Shown piece by piece: positions 25,816 to 33,030 of a stretch of 64,000 nucleotides of DNA (position 1 is the first letter of the stretch; the number at the start of each line of letters is the position of its first letter). Origin of the DNA: Blastococcus sp. DSM 46786 (GTDB lineage: Bacteria; Actinomycetota; Actinomycetes; Mycobacteriales; Geodermatophilaceae); assembly GCF_900109665.1 (NCBI RefSeq), contig NZ_FOAO01000007.1, forward strand, positions 62,001 to 126,000, in the 5' to 3' direction. Below the pieces are notes generated by a model. That model did not search any database. It was not told the DNA's origin and saw nothing but the letters and a program-made list of their open reading frames with translations. The position numbers and the translations under genes are program-made.

Positions 25816-26562
25816 ATGACCGCCACGCTCAACCGCCCCACCACCGAACTGCTCGACCACGACGAGTTCCGCGCCGCTCTGCAGGACGCGATCAAGGGCC
25901 GCGAGGCCAAGAACGCCTCCTTCAGCAAGGCGTGGGCGGACGGCAAGCTCGAGCGGCACCACTTCGCCCGGTGGGCCGAGAACCACTACCAGTACGTCGG
26001 CCCCTTCGCCGACTACCTGGGCATCGTCTACGCCAACACCCCGGACACCATCACCGAGGCCAAGGATTTCCTGCTCCAGAACATGTACGAGGAGGAGCTG
26101 GCGGACATCCGGCACACCGACCTGCTGATCCGCTTCGGCGAGGCCTGCGGGACGACCAAGGAGCGGATCGAGGACCCGAACAACGCCAACGCGGTGACCC
26201 GTGGCCTGCAGGCCTGGTGCTACGCGACGGCGCTCCGGGAGCACTTCGTCGTCGCCACGGCGGCGCTCGTCGTCGGCCTGGAGTCCCAGGTGCCCGAGAT
26301 CTACAAGAAGCAGATCGTCCCGCTGCGGGAGACCTATGGCTTCACCGAGGACGAGATCGAGTTCTTCGACCTCCACATCACCTCCGACGTGGTGCACGGC
26401 GAGCGCGGCTACCAGATCGTGCTCGAGAACGCGAACACCCCGGAGCTGCAGCAGCGCTGCCTGCAGTTCGTCCGGTGGGGTGCGGAGATGCGGTATTCCT
26501 ACACCCGCTCGCTGTACGACACGTACGTCGCCCCCGACCTCGAGGCTGCTGCGCAGGCCTGA
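25816..26562 (+). CDS. Heme-oxygenase-like diiron oxidase (HDO; TenA/PqqC fold)
   Basis: 248 residues from an ATG. Often labelled TenA or iron-containing redox enzyme, it carries a full set of HDO iron ligands: E93-x6-H100 (YEEELADIRH), E156 (VVGLES) and H187-xxx-D191-xx-H194 (DLHITSDVVHGERG). Their spacing closely follows that of chlamydial CADD as I remember it, and the H-xxx-D-xx-H triplet is also seen in SznF and UndA. Such enzymes activate O2 for decarboxylation, N-oxygenation or C-C cleavage. Ferredoxin and ferredoxin-reductase genes follow directly, which would supply electrons. A cysteine at 135 recalls TenA thiaminase, but thiaminase does not need these metal ligands. The substrate is unknown. 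Confidence 0.8.
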   Translation: MTATLNRPTTELLDHDEFRAALQDAIKGREAKNASFSKAWADGKLERHHFARWAENHYQYVGPFADYLGIVYANTPDTITEAKDFLLQNMYEEELADIRHTDLLIRFGEACGTTKERIEDPNNANAVTRGLQAWCYATALREHFVVATAALVVGLESQVPEIYKKQIVPLRETYGFTEDEIEFFDLHITSDVVHGERGYQIVLENANTPELQQRCLQFVRWGAEMRYSYTRSLYDTYVAPDLEAAAQA

Positions 26563-26577
26563 CCGCGTCGAACGGAC

Positions 26578-26610
26578 CGGGGTGCCGGGCGCCACGCGTC
26601 CGGCACCCCG
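26578..26610 (+). terminator. 11-bp hairpin after the HDO gene
   Basis: Perfect arms at 26578-26588 and 26600-26610 with an 11-base loop, starting 16 bases after the HDO stop. It may partly separate HDO mRNA from the downstream electron-transfer genes. Confidence 0.6.
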
Positions 26611-26699
26611 AACTGTTCCGGCGGCCATCGCGCCGCTTCCACCCCTGATCCTCACCGGCCCCCGCCGGCACCTCCGCACGACCACGACCGGAGACCCTC

Positions 26700-27116
26700 G
26701 TGAGCGAGCCCACTCCCACTTCCCCGGCGCCCGTCGTCGACCAACCGGACACGGACTCCTGGGTGCACGTCGCCGAGTTCAAGGACCTCGCCCGCCGCAA
26801 GCGCAAGCAGGTCACCGTCGGCAGCTGCCCTGTCGCGCTCTTCCTCGTCGACGACGAGGTGCTCGCCGTGGACGACACCTGCATCCACCAGGAGCGGTCG
26901 CTGGCGAAGGGCACACTCCTGGGCGGCCAGGTGATCTGCCCCGGCCACCAGTGGAAGTTCGATCCCCGCACCGGGGAGGCCGAGGACCAGGACGGCCGCC
27001 TGGCCACCTACGCGGTCCAGGTCACCGAGGAAGGGGCGGTACTGGTCGCTCCCCAGCCGGTCACTCCCCGGGAGGCCACCACCTCCGACTCCGCGACGCA
27101 CCCGGCCGGGCGGTGA
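26700..27116 (+). CDS. Rieske-type [2Fe-2S] ferredoxin
   Basis: 138 residues from a GTG. The Rieske cluster motif is C-x-H (CIHQERSLAKG) and, after 16 residues, C-x-x-H (CPGHQWKF). The single small domain without membrane anchor matches soluble Rieske ferredoxins that serve oxygenases. With the reductase directly downstream (4 bases) and the HDO upstream, it is the likely electron donor to the diiron enzyme. The N- and C-terminal tails of about 15 residues each are polar and disordered. Confidence 0.9.
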   Translation: MSEPTPTSPAPVVDQPDTDSWVHVAEFKDLARRKRKQVTVGSCPVALFLVDDEVLAVDDTCIHQERSLAKGTLLGGQVICPGHQWKFDPRTGEAEDQDGRLATYAVQVTEEGAVLVAPQPVTPREATTSDSATHPAGR

Positions 27117-27120
27117 CCCG

Positions 27121-28350
27121 GTGAGCGAGCAGACCCTTGTCGTCGTCGGCGCCGGCCACGTCGCAGCGTCCGCTGCCCGGGCCCTGCGGCGCCGCGGCTT
27201 CGCCGGTCCCGTCGTCCTGATCGGGGACGAGCCCGTGGGCCCCTACCAGCGGCCGCACCTGTCCAAGGAACGCCTCTCCGCGGGTGGGGACGACGGTCTC
27301 TGGCTGCTGACCCCGGCCTGGTGCGAAGCCAATGACGTCACCCTGCGCACGAACAGCACGGTGGAGCGGATCGCCGCCGACACCGGCTCGGTGCTCCTGG
27401 CGGACGGCTCGTCCATCCCTGCCGACGTCGTCGTCCTCGCCACCGGCGGGCGCCCCCGCAGGCTCCCCGGCGTGGAGGGCGAACGGGTTCACTACATCCG
27501 CACGCTGGCCGACAGCGACCGGCTGCGCGAGCGGCTGTCGATCGGGCGCCGCATCGGCGTCCTGGGCGGCGGCTTCCTCGGCAGCGAGATCGCGGCCGCG
27601 GCCCTGGGGCGGGGTGCGGAGATCGTCGTGTTCGACCGCGACCCGGTACTGCTCGCCCGCGCCATGGGTGCCGATATCGGCGCCGCGCTCACCGGCCTGC
27701 ACCAGCGGCGCGGGATCGACCTGCGCCTCGGCCAGGCGATCAGCGCGATCCGTCCCGGCGCCGACGGCGTCACCATCGTCACCGAGAGCGGCAGCGAGAC
27801 CGTCGACGACCTCGTGGTCTGCATCGGGATCCAGCCCAACACCGAGGTCGCCGTCAGGTCCGGGCTGGTGGTCGGCAACGGTGTCGAGGTCGACGCCCAG
27901 GGCCGGACGTCACTGCCGAACGTGTTCGCCGCCGGCGACGTCGCCGCCCACGACCACCCCCTCTACGGGCGGGTCCGGGTGGAACACGTCGACGTCGCGC
28001 AGCGGCAGGCCGCCGCCATCGCGGCCACCGTGGCCGGGCGACCCTCCACCGCCGGCGACGCGCACTGGTTCTGGACCGACCAGTACGACATCAACGTGCA
28101 GGGCCTCGGGCTGACCGGGCTCCGGCCGACCGACACGGTGGTCACCCGCGGCAGCCTCGCCGACCTCGACGGCACGTCGTTCTGGCTCCGTGACGGGCTC
28201 CTGGTCGGCGGCGCCTCGATCGAGCGCGGCGAGGACCTCTCGGTCGCCCGCGAGCTGATGGATCTGGAGATCCCCGTCAGTGCCGAGCAGCTGGCCGACG
28301 AGTTGGTCGAGCTGGAGGATCTCCTGGAGCAGGAAGAGGTGCGGGTCTGA
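27121..28350 (+). CDS. FAD-dependent ferredoxin reductase (NAD(P)H)
   Basis: 409 residues from a GTG. Two dinucleotide-binding folds: FAD at VVVGAGHVAASAARALRRRG (residues 6-25), NAD(P) at IGVLGGGFLGSEIAAAALGR, and the second FAD motif TSLPNVFAAGDVA. The C-terminal domain with DAHWFWTDQYDINVQGLG is typical of oxygenase-coupled reductases (putidaredoxin reductase or BphA4 type). It passes electrons from NAD(P)H to the neighbouring Rieske ferredoxin. The final acidic tail (LADELVELEDLLEQEE) is longer than usual. The stop overlaps the ALDH start by one base. Confidence 0.92.
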   Translation: MSEQTLVVVGAGHVAASAARALRRRGFAGPVVLIGDEPVGPYQRPHLSKERLSAGGDDGLWLLTPAWCEANDVTLRTNSTVERIAADTGSVLLADGSSIPADVVVLATGGRPRRLPGVEGERVHYIRTLADSDRLRERLSIGRRIGVLGGGFLGSEIAAAALGRGAEIVVFDRDPVLLARAMGADIGAALTGLHQRRGIDLRLGQAISAIRPGADGVTIVTESGSETVDDLVVCIGIQPNTEVAVRSGLVVGNGVEVDAQGRTSLPNVFAAGDVAAHDHPLYGRVRVEHVDVAQRQAAAIAATVAGRPSTAGDAHWFWTDQYDINVQGLGLTGLRPTDTVVTRGSLADLDGTSFWLRDGLLVGGASIERGEDLSVARELMDLEIPVSAEQLADELVELEDLLEQEEVRV

Positions 28351-29816
28351 TGACCGTACGAACCGTACGCAACCTCGTCGACGGCGCCTGGGTCGAGTCG
28401 GTCACCGGCCGCACCCTGGAACGGCGCAACCCCGCCGACGTCCGGGAGGTCGTCAGCACCTTCCCCGAGTCCGACGCCAAGGACGCCGAGGCCGCGGTCT
28501 CCGCGGTCGCCGCCGGCTGGCAGCAGTGGGCCGACACGGCCCCGGAGCAGCGGGCGAAGGTCCTCGAGAACGCGGCCGCCGTCCTCGAGCGGCAGCGCGA
28601 CCCGCTGATCGAGGAACTCGTCCGCGAGGAGGGCAAGACCCGGGCCGAGGCCACGATGGAGGTCTCCCGGACGCCGATGAACCTGCGGTTCTACGCGGGC
28701 GAGGCGCTGCGCACCGCCGGCGTGACCCTCCCGACCGGCGACGGCAGCCTGGTCTTCACCCTGCGCGCCCCGGTCGGGGTCGTCGCGGCCATCACGCCGT
28801 GGAACTTCCCGCTGAACATCCCCTCCCGCAAGCTCGGCCCCGCCTTGGCCGCGGGCAACGGCGTGGTCTTCAAGCCCAGCGAGGTCACCCCGCTGCTCGG
28901 TCAGCGGCTGGTCGACGCCCTGCTCGAGGGCGGCCTCCCGGCGGGCGCCATCGCGGTACTGCACGGGGGCGCGGAGGTGGCCTCGGCCCTGGTGACCGAC
29001 GACCGGGTCGACGCCGTCACGTTCACCGGTTCCACGAACGTCGGCGAGGCGATCCACCGGGTCTCCCGCGCCAGCCAGCGCACCCAGCTCGAGATGGGCG
29101 GCAAGAACCCCGTGGTCGTCCTGGAGGACGCCGACCTCGACCGTGCGGCCACGCTCATCGCCAAGGGGGCCTTCGGGCTGTCCGGGCAGGCGTGCACGGG
29201 CACCAGCCGGGTGATCGTGCACGACGCGGTGCACGACGCGCTCGTCGACCGCATCGCGGCCAAGGCGCGCGGGCTCCGGCTGGGCCCGGGCCTCGCCGAC
29301 GGCGTCGACCTCGGCCCGCAGGCCACCGAGCGCCAGCAGCAGTCGGTCCTGGGCTACGTCGCCCGGGCGCTGGACGACGGCGCCATCCTCGTGGCGGGCG
29401 GCTCGGACGACGACACCCAGGACCTGACCGCGGGCGACCTCGCCCACGGCCTGTACGTGCGGCCGACCGTCTTCACGGACGTCGACCCGGCATCGGAGCT
29501 GGCCACCCAGGAGGTGTTCGGCCCGGTGCTGGCCGTGCTGCGGGTGCACTCGCTCGACGAGGCGCTCCGCGTCGCCGACGCCACCCGGTTCGGCCTGTCC
29601 GCCGGCATCGTCACCAGCGACGTCGGCCGCGCCATGACCTTCGCCCGGCGGGTCACCGCGGGGCTGGTGAAGGTCAACCAGCCCACCACCGGGCAGGCGA
29701 TGAACGCCCCGTTCGGCGGGTTGAAGGACAGCTCCACGCAGACCTCGAAGGAACAGGCCGGAGAATCGATGATGGCCTTCTACACGGTCGACAAGACCGT
29801 CTATCTCAGCGCATGA
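28350..29816 (+). CDS. NAD(P)-dependent aldehyde dehydrogenase
   Basis: 488 residues from an ATG overlapping the reductase stop. ALDH catalytic residues are N152 (TPWNFPLN), E248 (LEMGGKNP) and C282 (GQACTGTSR). The sequence resembles alpha-ketoglutaric-semialdehyde or related semialdehyde dehydrogenases (NAPFGGLKDSSTQTSKEQ at the C-terminus), but the substrate is not certain. In this operon it would oxidise an aldehyde released by the oxygenase reaction to a carboxylic acid. Its stop overlaps the next start by ATGA. Confidence 0.92.
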   Translation: MTVRTVRNLVDGAWVESVTGRTLERRNPADVREVVSTFPESDAKDAEAAVSAVAAGWQQWADTAPEQRAKVLENAAAVLERQRDPLIEELVREEGKTRAEATMEVSRTPMNLRFYAGEALRTAGVTLPTGDGSLVFTLRAPVGVVAAITPWNFPLNIPSRKLGPALAAGNGVVFKPSEVTPLLGQRLVDALLEGGLPAGAIAVLHGGAEVASALVTDDRVDAVTFTGSTNVGEAIHRVSRASQRTQLEMGGKNPVVVLEDADLDRAATLIAKGAFGLSGQACTGTSRVIVHDAVHDALVDRIAAKARGLRLGPGLADGVDLGPQATERQQQSVLGYVARALDDGAILVAGGSDDDTQDLTAGDLAHGLYVRPTVFTDVDPASELATQEVFGPVLAVLRVHSLDEALRVADATRFGLSAGIVTSDVGRAMTFARRVTAGLVKVNQPTTGQAMNAPFGGLKDSSTQTSKEQAGESMMAFYTVDKTVYLSA

Positions 29817-30256
29817 GCGCCCCGGAGGAGACCATGACCGTCAACCCCGCGTCGGACGAGGAACTGGCCGAGGCCGGTACCGAGTGCGCGTTCGTCCGCA
29901 TCTGCCGCGCCGGACAGGTGCCGAACGGCTACGTGCGCCGCTTCTACGCGGACACCGAGCACGGCGAGATGGAACTCGCGGTGGCCCGGCTCGACGGCAA
30001 GGCCTACGCCACGTCGAACTACTGCACGCACCTGGACTGCCTGCTCAGCTCGGGCAAGCTGCAGGACGACGGGATCCGTTGCTCCTGCCACAACAGCGTC
30101 TTCGACCTCGAGACCGGCGAGCCGATCCAGCCCCCGGCGACCGAGCCCATCCGTACCTACCCGGTGAAGGAGGAGGACGGGCAGGTGCTCGTCGGGCTCT
30201 CCCAGCGTGACGTGCTGGAGGGCGGCCCCCGCCGCCGCCGGCCACCGTCGGCATGA
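29813..30256 (+). CDS. Second Rieske-type [2Fe-2S] protein
   Basis: 147 residues from an ATG overlapping the ALDH stop (an internal ATG at 29834 is possible). The cluster motif is CTHLDC and, 16 residues after the first histidine, CSCHNSVFDLETGEP. The core sequence (VPNGYVRRFYADTE, MELAVARLDGKAYATSNYC) resembles ferredoxin subunits of non-heme iron oxygenases. A second Rieske protein beside one diiron oxidase is unusual. It might serve another oxygenase or a separate electron-transfer step. Its stop overlaps the next start by ATGA. Confidence 0.88.
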   Translation: MSAPEETMTVNPASDEELAEAGTECAFVRICRAGQVPNGYVRRFYADTEHGEMELAVARLDGKAYATSNYCTHLDCLLSSGKLQDDGIRCSCHNSVFDLETGEPIQPPATEPIRTYPVKEEDGQVLVGLSQRDVLEGGPRRRRPPSA

Positions 30257-31890
30257 CGACGGGCGGGCTCGCGCCGGGGGTGTGGCCGGAGTCCTGGGGC
30301 CCGGTCCGCACGCCGACCCTGGCCACCGGCGGGATGGTCGTGAGCAGTGCGCCGGCGGCCAGCCAGATCGGCGCGCGCCTGGTGGGCGACGGGGCGACGG
30401 CGATCGACGCCGTCCTCGCGATGACCGCGGTCTCCTGGCTGGTCCTGCCCGGGCAGTGCGGGATCGGCGGCGACTTCTTCGCCGTCGTCCGGGAGCCGGA
30501 CGGCCGGATGTGGACGGTCAACGGCAGCGGGTTCGGTCCCGATGGCGCCTCGGCCGAGGGCTATCTCGACCGCGGGCTGTCCGCGGTCCCGCTCACCGGG
30601 CCGCAGGCGGTCGCCGCCCCGGGTGCGATCAGCGCTCTGGCGACGCTGCACCGGCTCGGTGGCACGCGGGAGCTGCCCGACCTCTGGGCACCGGCCGCCG
30701 CCGCGGCGCGCCGCGGGGTCCCCTGCACGGCCAAGAACCGCCGCGACATCACCGAGCACGCCCGCGAGCTGGCCCTTGATCCCGGCCTGGCCCGCTGGCT
30801 GCTCCCCGGCGGGCGCATCCCGTCGGTCGGCGACCTGCTGTCCTCCGCCGAGCTGGCCGGCACCATCGAGCTCCTGGCGAGGGAGCCGCAGGCCCTCTAC
30901 CGCGGCCCGATCGCCGAGCGCACGATCGAGCTGCTGCGCGCCGGCGGTGCGCCGTTCTCGGGCGACGAGTGGGTGCTGGCCGGCGACGTGCCCGCAGAGG
31001 AGGCGATCAGCGCCCCGTACGGCGACGTCACGGTCCACCAGACGCCGCCGCCCTCACCAGGCTGGATGGTGCTGCAGCAGGCCGGTCTCCTCGACGGGCA
31101 GCTGACCCGGCTGCCGACGGCGGGTGCCGAAGCTGTGCACCTGCTCGGCCTCGCGGCCCGGAGGGCCTTCCGGGACCGGTACGAACGCTGCGCCGCCGAC
31201 GACGACGCCTGGCGCGAGCTGCTCACCCCTGACGAGCTGGCGCGGGCGCGACGCGACCTCGTCCGCGAGCCCGCGACCGTGGGTGCGCCGACGGGCATCG
31301 CGGGCGACACGACGAGCTGCGTCGCCGTCGACGGCGAGGGCCGGGCGGTCAGTGCCATCTCCTCGCTGGCGTTCACGTTCGGGGCCCGCATCTCGATCCC
31401 CGGCACCGCCGTCGCGCTCAACAACCGGCTGGCACGGGGCACGTACCTGATCCCGGGGCACCCGAACGCGCTGGCTCCCCGCCGCAAGCCGCTGCACACC
31501 CTCAACGCCTGGATCGCGACCGATGCGGCCGACCGGCTGCGACACGTGGGGAACACCCCGGGCGGCGACGGCCAGGTGCAGTGGAACATGCAGCTGCTCT
31601 CGTACCTCGTCGACGGCGGGCTGGACCCTCAGCAGGCGGTGTCGGCGCCCCGGACGACCGTGCACCCCGGCAGCGACGCCGATGCCCTGGGCGCCCCCGA
31701 GACCCTCCAGTGCGAGAGCCGGCTGGGCGGTGACGTGCTCGCCGGCCTCGTCGAGCGCGGGCACGACGTCCGCGACGTGGGGGCGTGGGGCGGCGGTGGC
31801 AGCGCGCTGGTCGTGTCGATGGATCACGACCGGGGCGTGCTGGCCGGCGCCGCGGACCCGCGGCAGGACGGGGTGGCGCTCGGTGTCTGA
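30253..31890 (+). CDS. Gamma-glutamyltransferase-family N-terminal nucleophile hydrolase
   Basis: 545 residues from an ATG. The large-subunit part has GGMVVSSAPAASQIGARLVG and the LPGQCGIGGDFFAVV region. The autoprocessing site is GDTTSCVAVDGEGRA, with T353 as expected nucleophile; most members have TTH here, so the serine after the threonine pair is unusual. The small subunit lacks the classic GSPGG but has NTPGGDGQVQWNMQ. No signal peptide is present, so unlike classical GGT it should act in the cytoplasm, perhaps removing a gamma-glutamyl or similar acyl group from a pathway intermediate. It is translationally coupled on both sides. Confidence 0.85.
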   Translation: MTTGGLAPGVWPESWGPVRTPTLATGGMVVSSAPAASQIGARLVGDGATAIDAVLAMTAVSWLVLPGQCGIGGDFFAVVREPDGRMWTVNGSGFGPDGASAEGYLDRGLSAVPLTGPQAVAAPGAISALATLHRLGGTRELPDLWAPAAAAARRGVPCTAKNRRDITEHARELALDPGLARWLLPGGRIPSVGDLLSSAELAGTIELLAREPQALYRGPIAERTIELLRAGGAPFSGDEWVLAGDVPAEEAISAPYGDVTVHQTPPPSPGWMVLQQAGLLDGQLTRLPTAGAEAVHLLGLAARRAFRDRYERCAADDDAWRELLTPDELARARRDLVREPATVGAPTGIAGDTTSCVAVDGEGRAVSAISSLAFTFGARISIPGTAVALNNRLARGTYLIPGHPNALAPRRKPLHTLNAWIATDAADRLRHVGNTPGGDGQVQWNMQLLSYLVDGGLDPQQAVSAPRTTVHPGSDADALGAPETLQCESRLGGDVLAGLVERGHDVRDVGAWGGGGSALVVSMDHDRGVLAGAADPRQDGVALGV

Positions 31891-32314
31891 GGCACCGGGG
31901 ACGTCGGTCCCGCCGCAGGGCGCTTACGTGCCCGCCGTCGTGCACGGTGGGCTGGCCTGGACCGCGGGGATGACACCCCGCCGGCACGGCGAGCTCGTGG
32001 TCCACGGCGTCGTGGGCCGCGATCTCGACATCCCCGCCGCCCGGGAGGCGGCCGGCCTCGCCGCCCACAACGCCGTCACCGCGCTGGTGGAGGCCGTCGG
32101 TCTGCCCGGTATCGAGCGGGCGCTGAAGATGACCGTCTTCATCGCCGCCGCCGACGGGTTCACCGCCCACTCGGCCGTGGCCGACGGCGCCTCGAAGGTG
32201 CTGCGGGAGCGCCTGGGGGACCGGGGCGCGGTCGCCCGCAGCGCCGTCGGCGTCCGCACCCTCCCCTCGGGAGCCCCCGTCGAGGTCGAGCTCGTCGCCG
32301 CCGTCCGCCCCTGA
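31883..32314 (+). CDS. RidA/YjgF/YER057c family protein
   Basis: 143 residues from a GTG that overlaps the previous stop by 8 bases. The fold is a chorismate-mutase-like trimer. AVVHGGLAWTAGMTP and AHNAVTALVEAVGLPGIERA are conserved, and RSAVGVRTLPSGAPVEVELV carries the arginine that binds carboxylates in imine-hydrolysing members, with VEVELVAAV ending the domain. RidA proteins hydrolyse reactive enamines and imines. Placement with an oxidase and ALDH suggests that an imine forms in the pathway. It is the last gene of the operon, followed by a terminator. Confidence 0.88.
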   Translation: MSEAPGTSVPPQGAYVPAVVHGGLAWTAGMTPRRHGELVVHGVVGRDLDIPAAREAAGLAAHNAVTALVEAVGLPGIERALKMTVFIAAADGFTAHSAVADGASKVLRERLGDRGAVARSAVGVRTLPSGAPVEVELVAAVRP

Positions 32315-32362
32315 CGCGTGGCAGCTGTGCCCGCACGGCCGTCGCCGGTGGTGCCACCTCGA

Positions 32363-32399
32363 CCGGTGGCCACCGGACCGCGGGTCCGGTGGCCACCGG
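32363..32399. terminator. Perfect 17-bp inverted repeat, bidirectional terminator
   Basis: Arms 32363-32379 and 32383-32399 pair exactly around a GCG loop. It lies between the convergent RidA gene (ends 32314) and GlcG/HbpS gene (ends 32417). Confidence 0.8.
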
Positions 32400-32416
32400 A
32401 CGGATGGCAGCGGAGG

Positions 32417-32866
32417 TCAGCCGGCGGGGGTGGCCACGTGGTCGGCGAAGGCCTGCAGCGCCGCGGCGCCGACGGCCTTGTCCTGTTCGCCGTTGCCGCC
32501 GCTCACGCCGACGGCGCCCACGATCTGGCCCTCGTGCACGATCGGGAAGCCACCGACGAAGATCGCGAACTTGCCCGGCAGCATGTGCGAGATGCCGAAG
32601 GCCTCGTTGCCCGGGAGGGCGGGGCCGTTCGGCGGCTCGTTGAACAGGTGGGTGGCGCGCTCGTGCCCCGCCGCGGTGAACGCCTTGGCGATCGAGATCT
32701 CCACGCCCGTCAACCGGGCGCCGGGCAGCCGGTGCAGCGCGATGACGTTCCCGCCGTCGTCGCACACGCAAATCGTCTGCTTGACGCCGAGCTCCTCGGC
32801 CTTCGCACGTGCCGCCTGGAGCACCGGCAGGGCGTCGTCGAGAGTGATGCGGAAGACCTGATGCAC
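32417..32866 (-). CDS. GlcG/HbpS (DUF336, PduO C-terminal-like) protein
   Basis: 149 residues from a GTG; a strong AGGAGGAGAA ribosome binding site just upstream (32871-32880) decides this start. Family features are EELGVKQTICVCDDGGNVIA, AKAFTAAGHERATHLF, and GGFPIVHEGQIVGAVGVSGG followed by NGEQD. Members bind heme or corrinoid or have no known ligand, and they are frequent in catabolic clusters. It is convergent with the HDO operon and divergent from the PucR regulator, so it may belong to the same regulon. Confidence 0.85.
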   Translation of the reverse strand: MHQVFRITLDDALPVLQAARAKAEELGVKQTICVCDDGGNVIALHRLPGARLTGVEISIAKAFTAAGHERATHLFNEPPNGPALPGNEAFGISHMLPGKFAIFVGGFPIVHEGQIVGAVGVSGGNGEQDKAVGAAALQAFADHVATPAG

Positions 32867-33006
32867 GGGGTTCTCCTCCTCCGGCGGGTGGGCCGGGTCT
32901 GACGGCTGCCGGGCTCCTCGGGTCGGGAACCGGCGGAGGCACCACCATGGGGGCTGGCGGTGCACGGCAACAATGGTGAGACTGCAGCCTCGACCTCGCC
33001 CGCGGT

Positions 33007-33014
33007 TGTGCACA
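33007..33014. promoter_or_regulatory. TGTGCACA palindrome before the PucR gene
   Basis: An exact 8-base palindrome 16 bases before the ATG at 33031, in the divergent gap with the GlcG/HbpS gene; a further GTGCAC lies at 32960-32965. It could be an autoregulatory site. Confidence 0.4.
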
Positions 33015-33030
33015 GTGACTGAGGAGGGCC

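Noticed and set aside
25816-26562. TenA thiaminase II or transcriptional regulator annotation
   Set aside because: The complete iron-ligand set and the adjacent ferredoxin and reductase fit a diiron oxidase much better; no thiamine genes are near.
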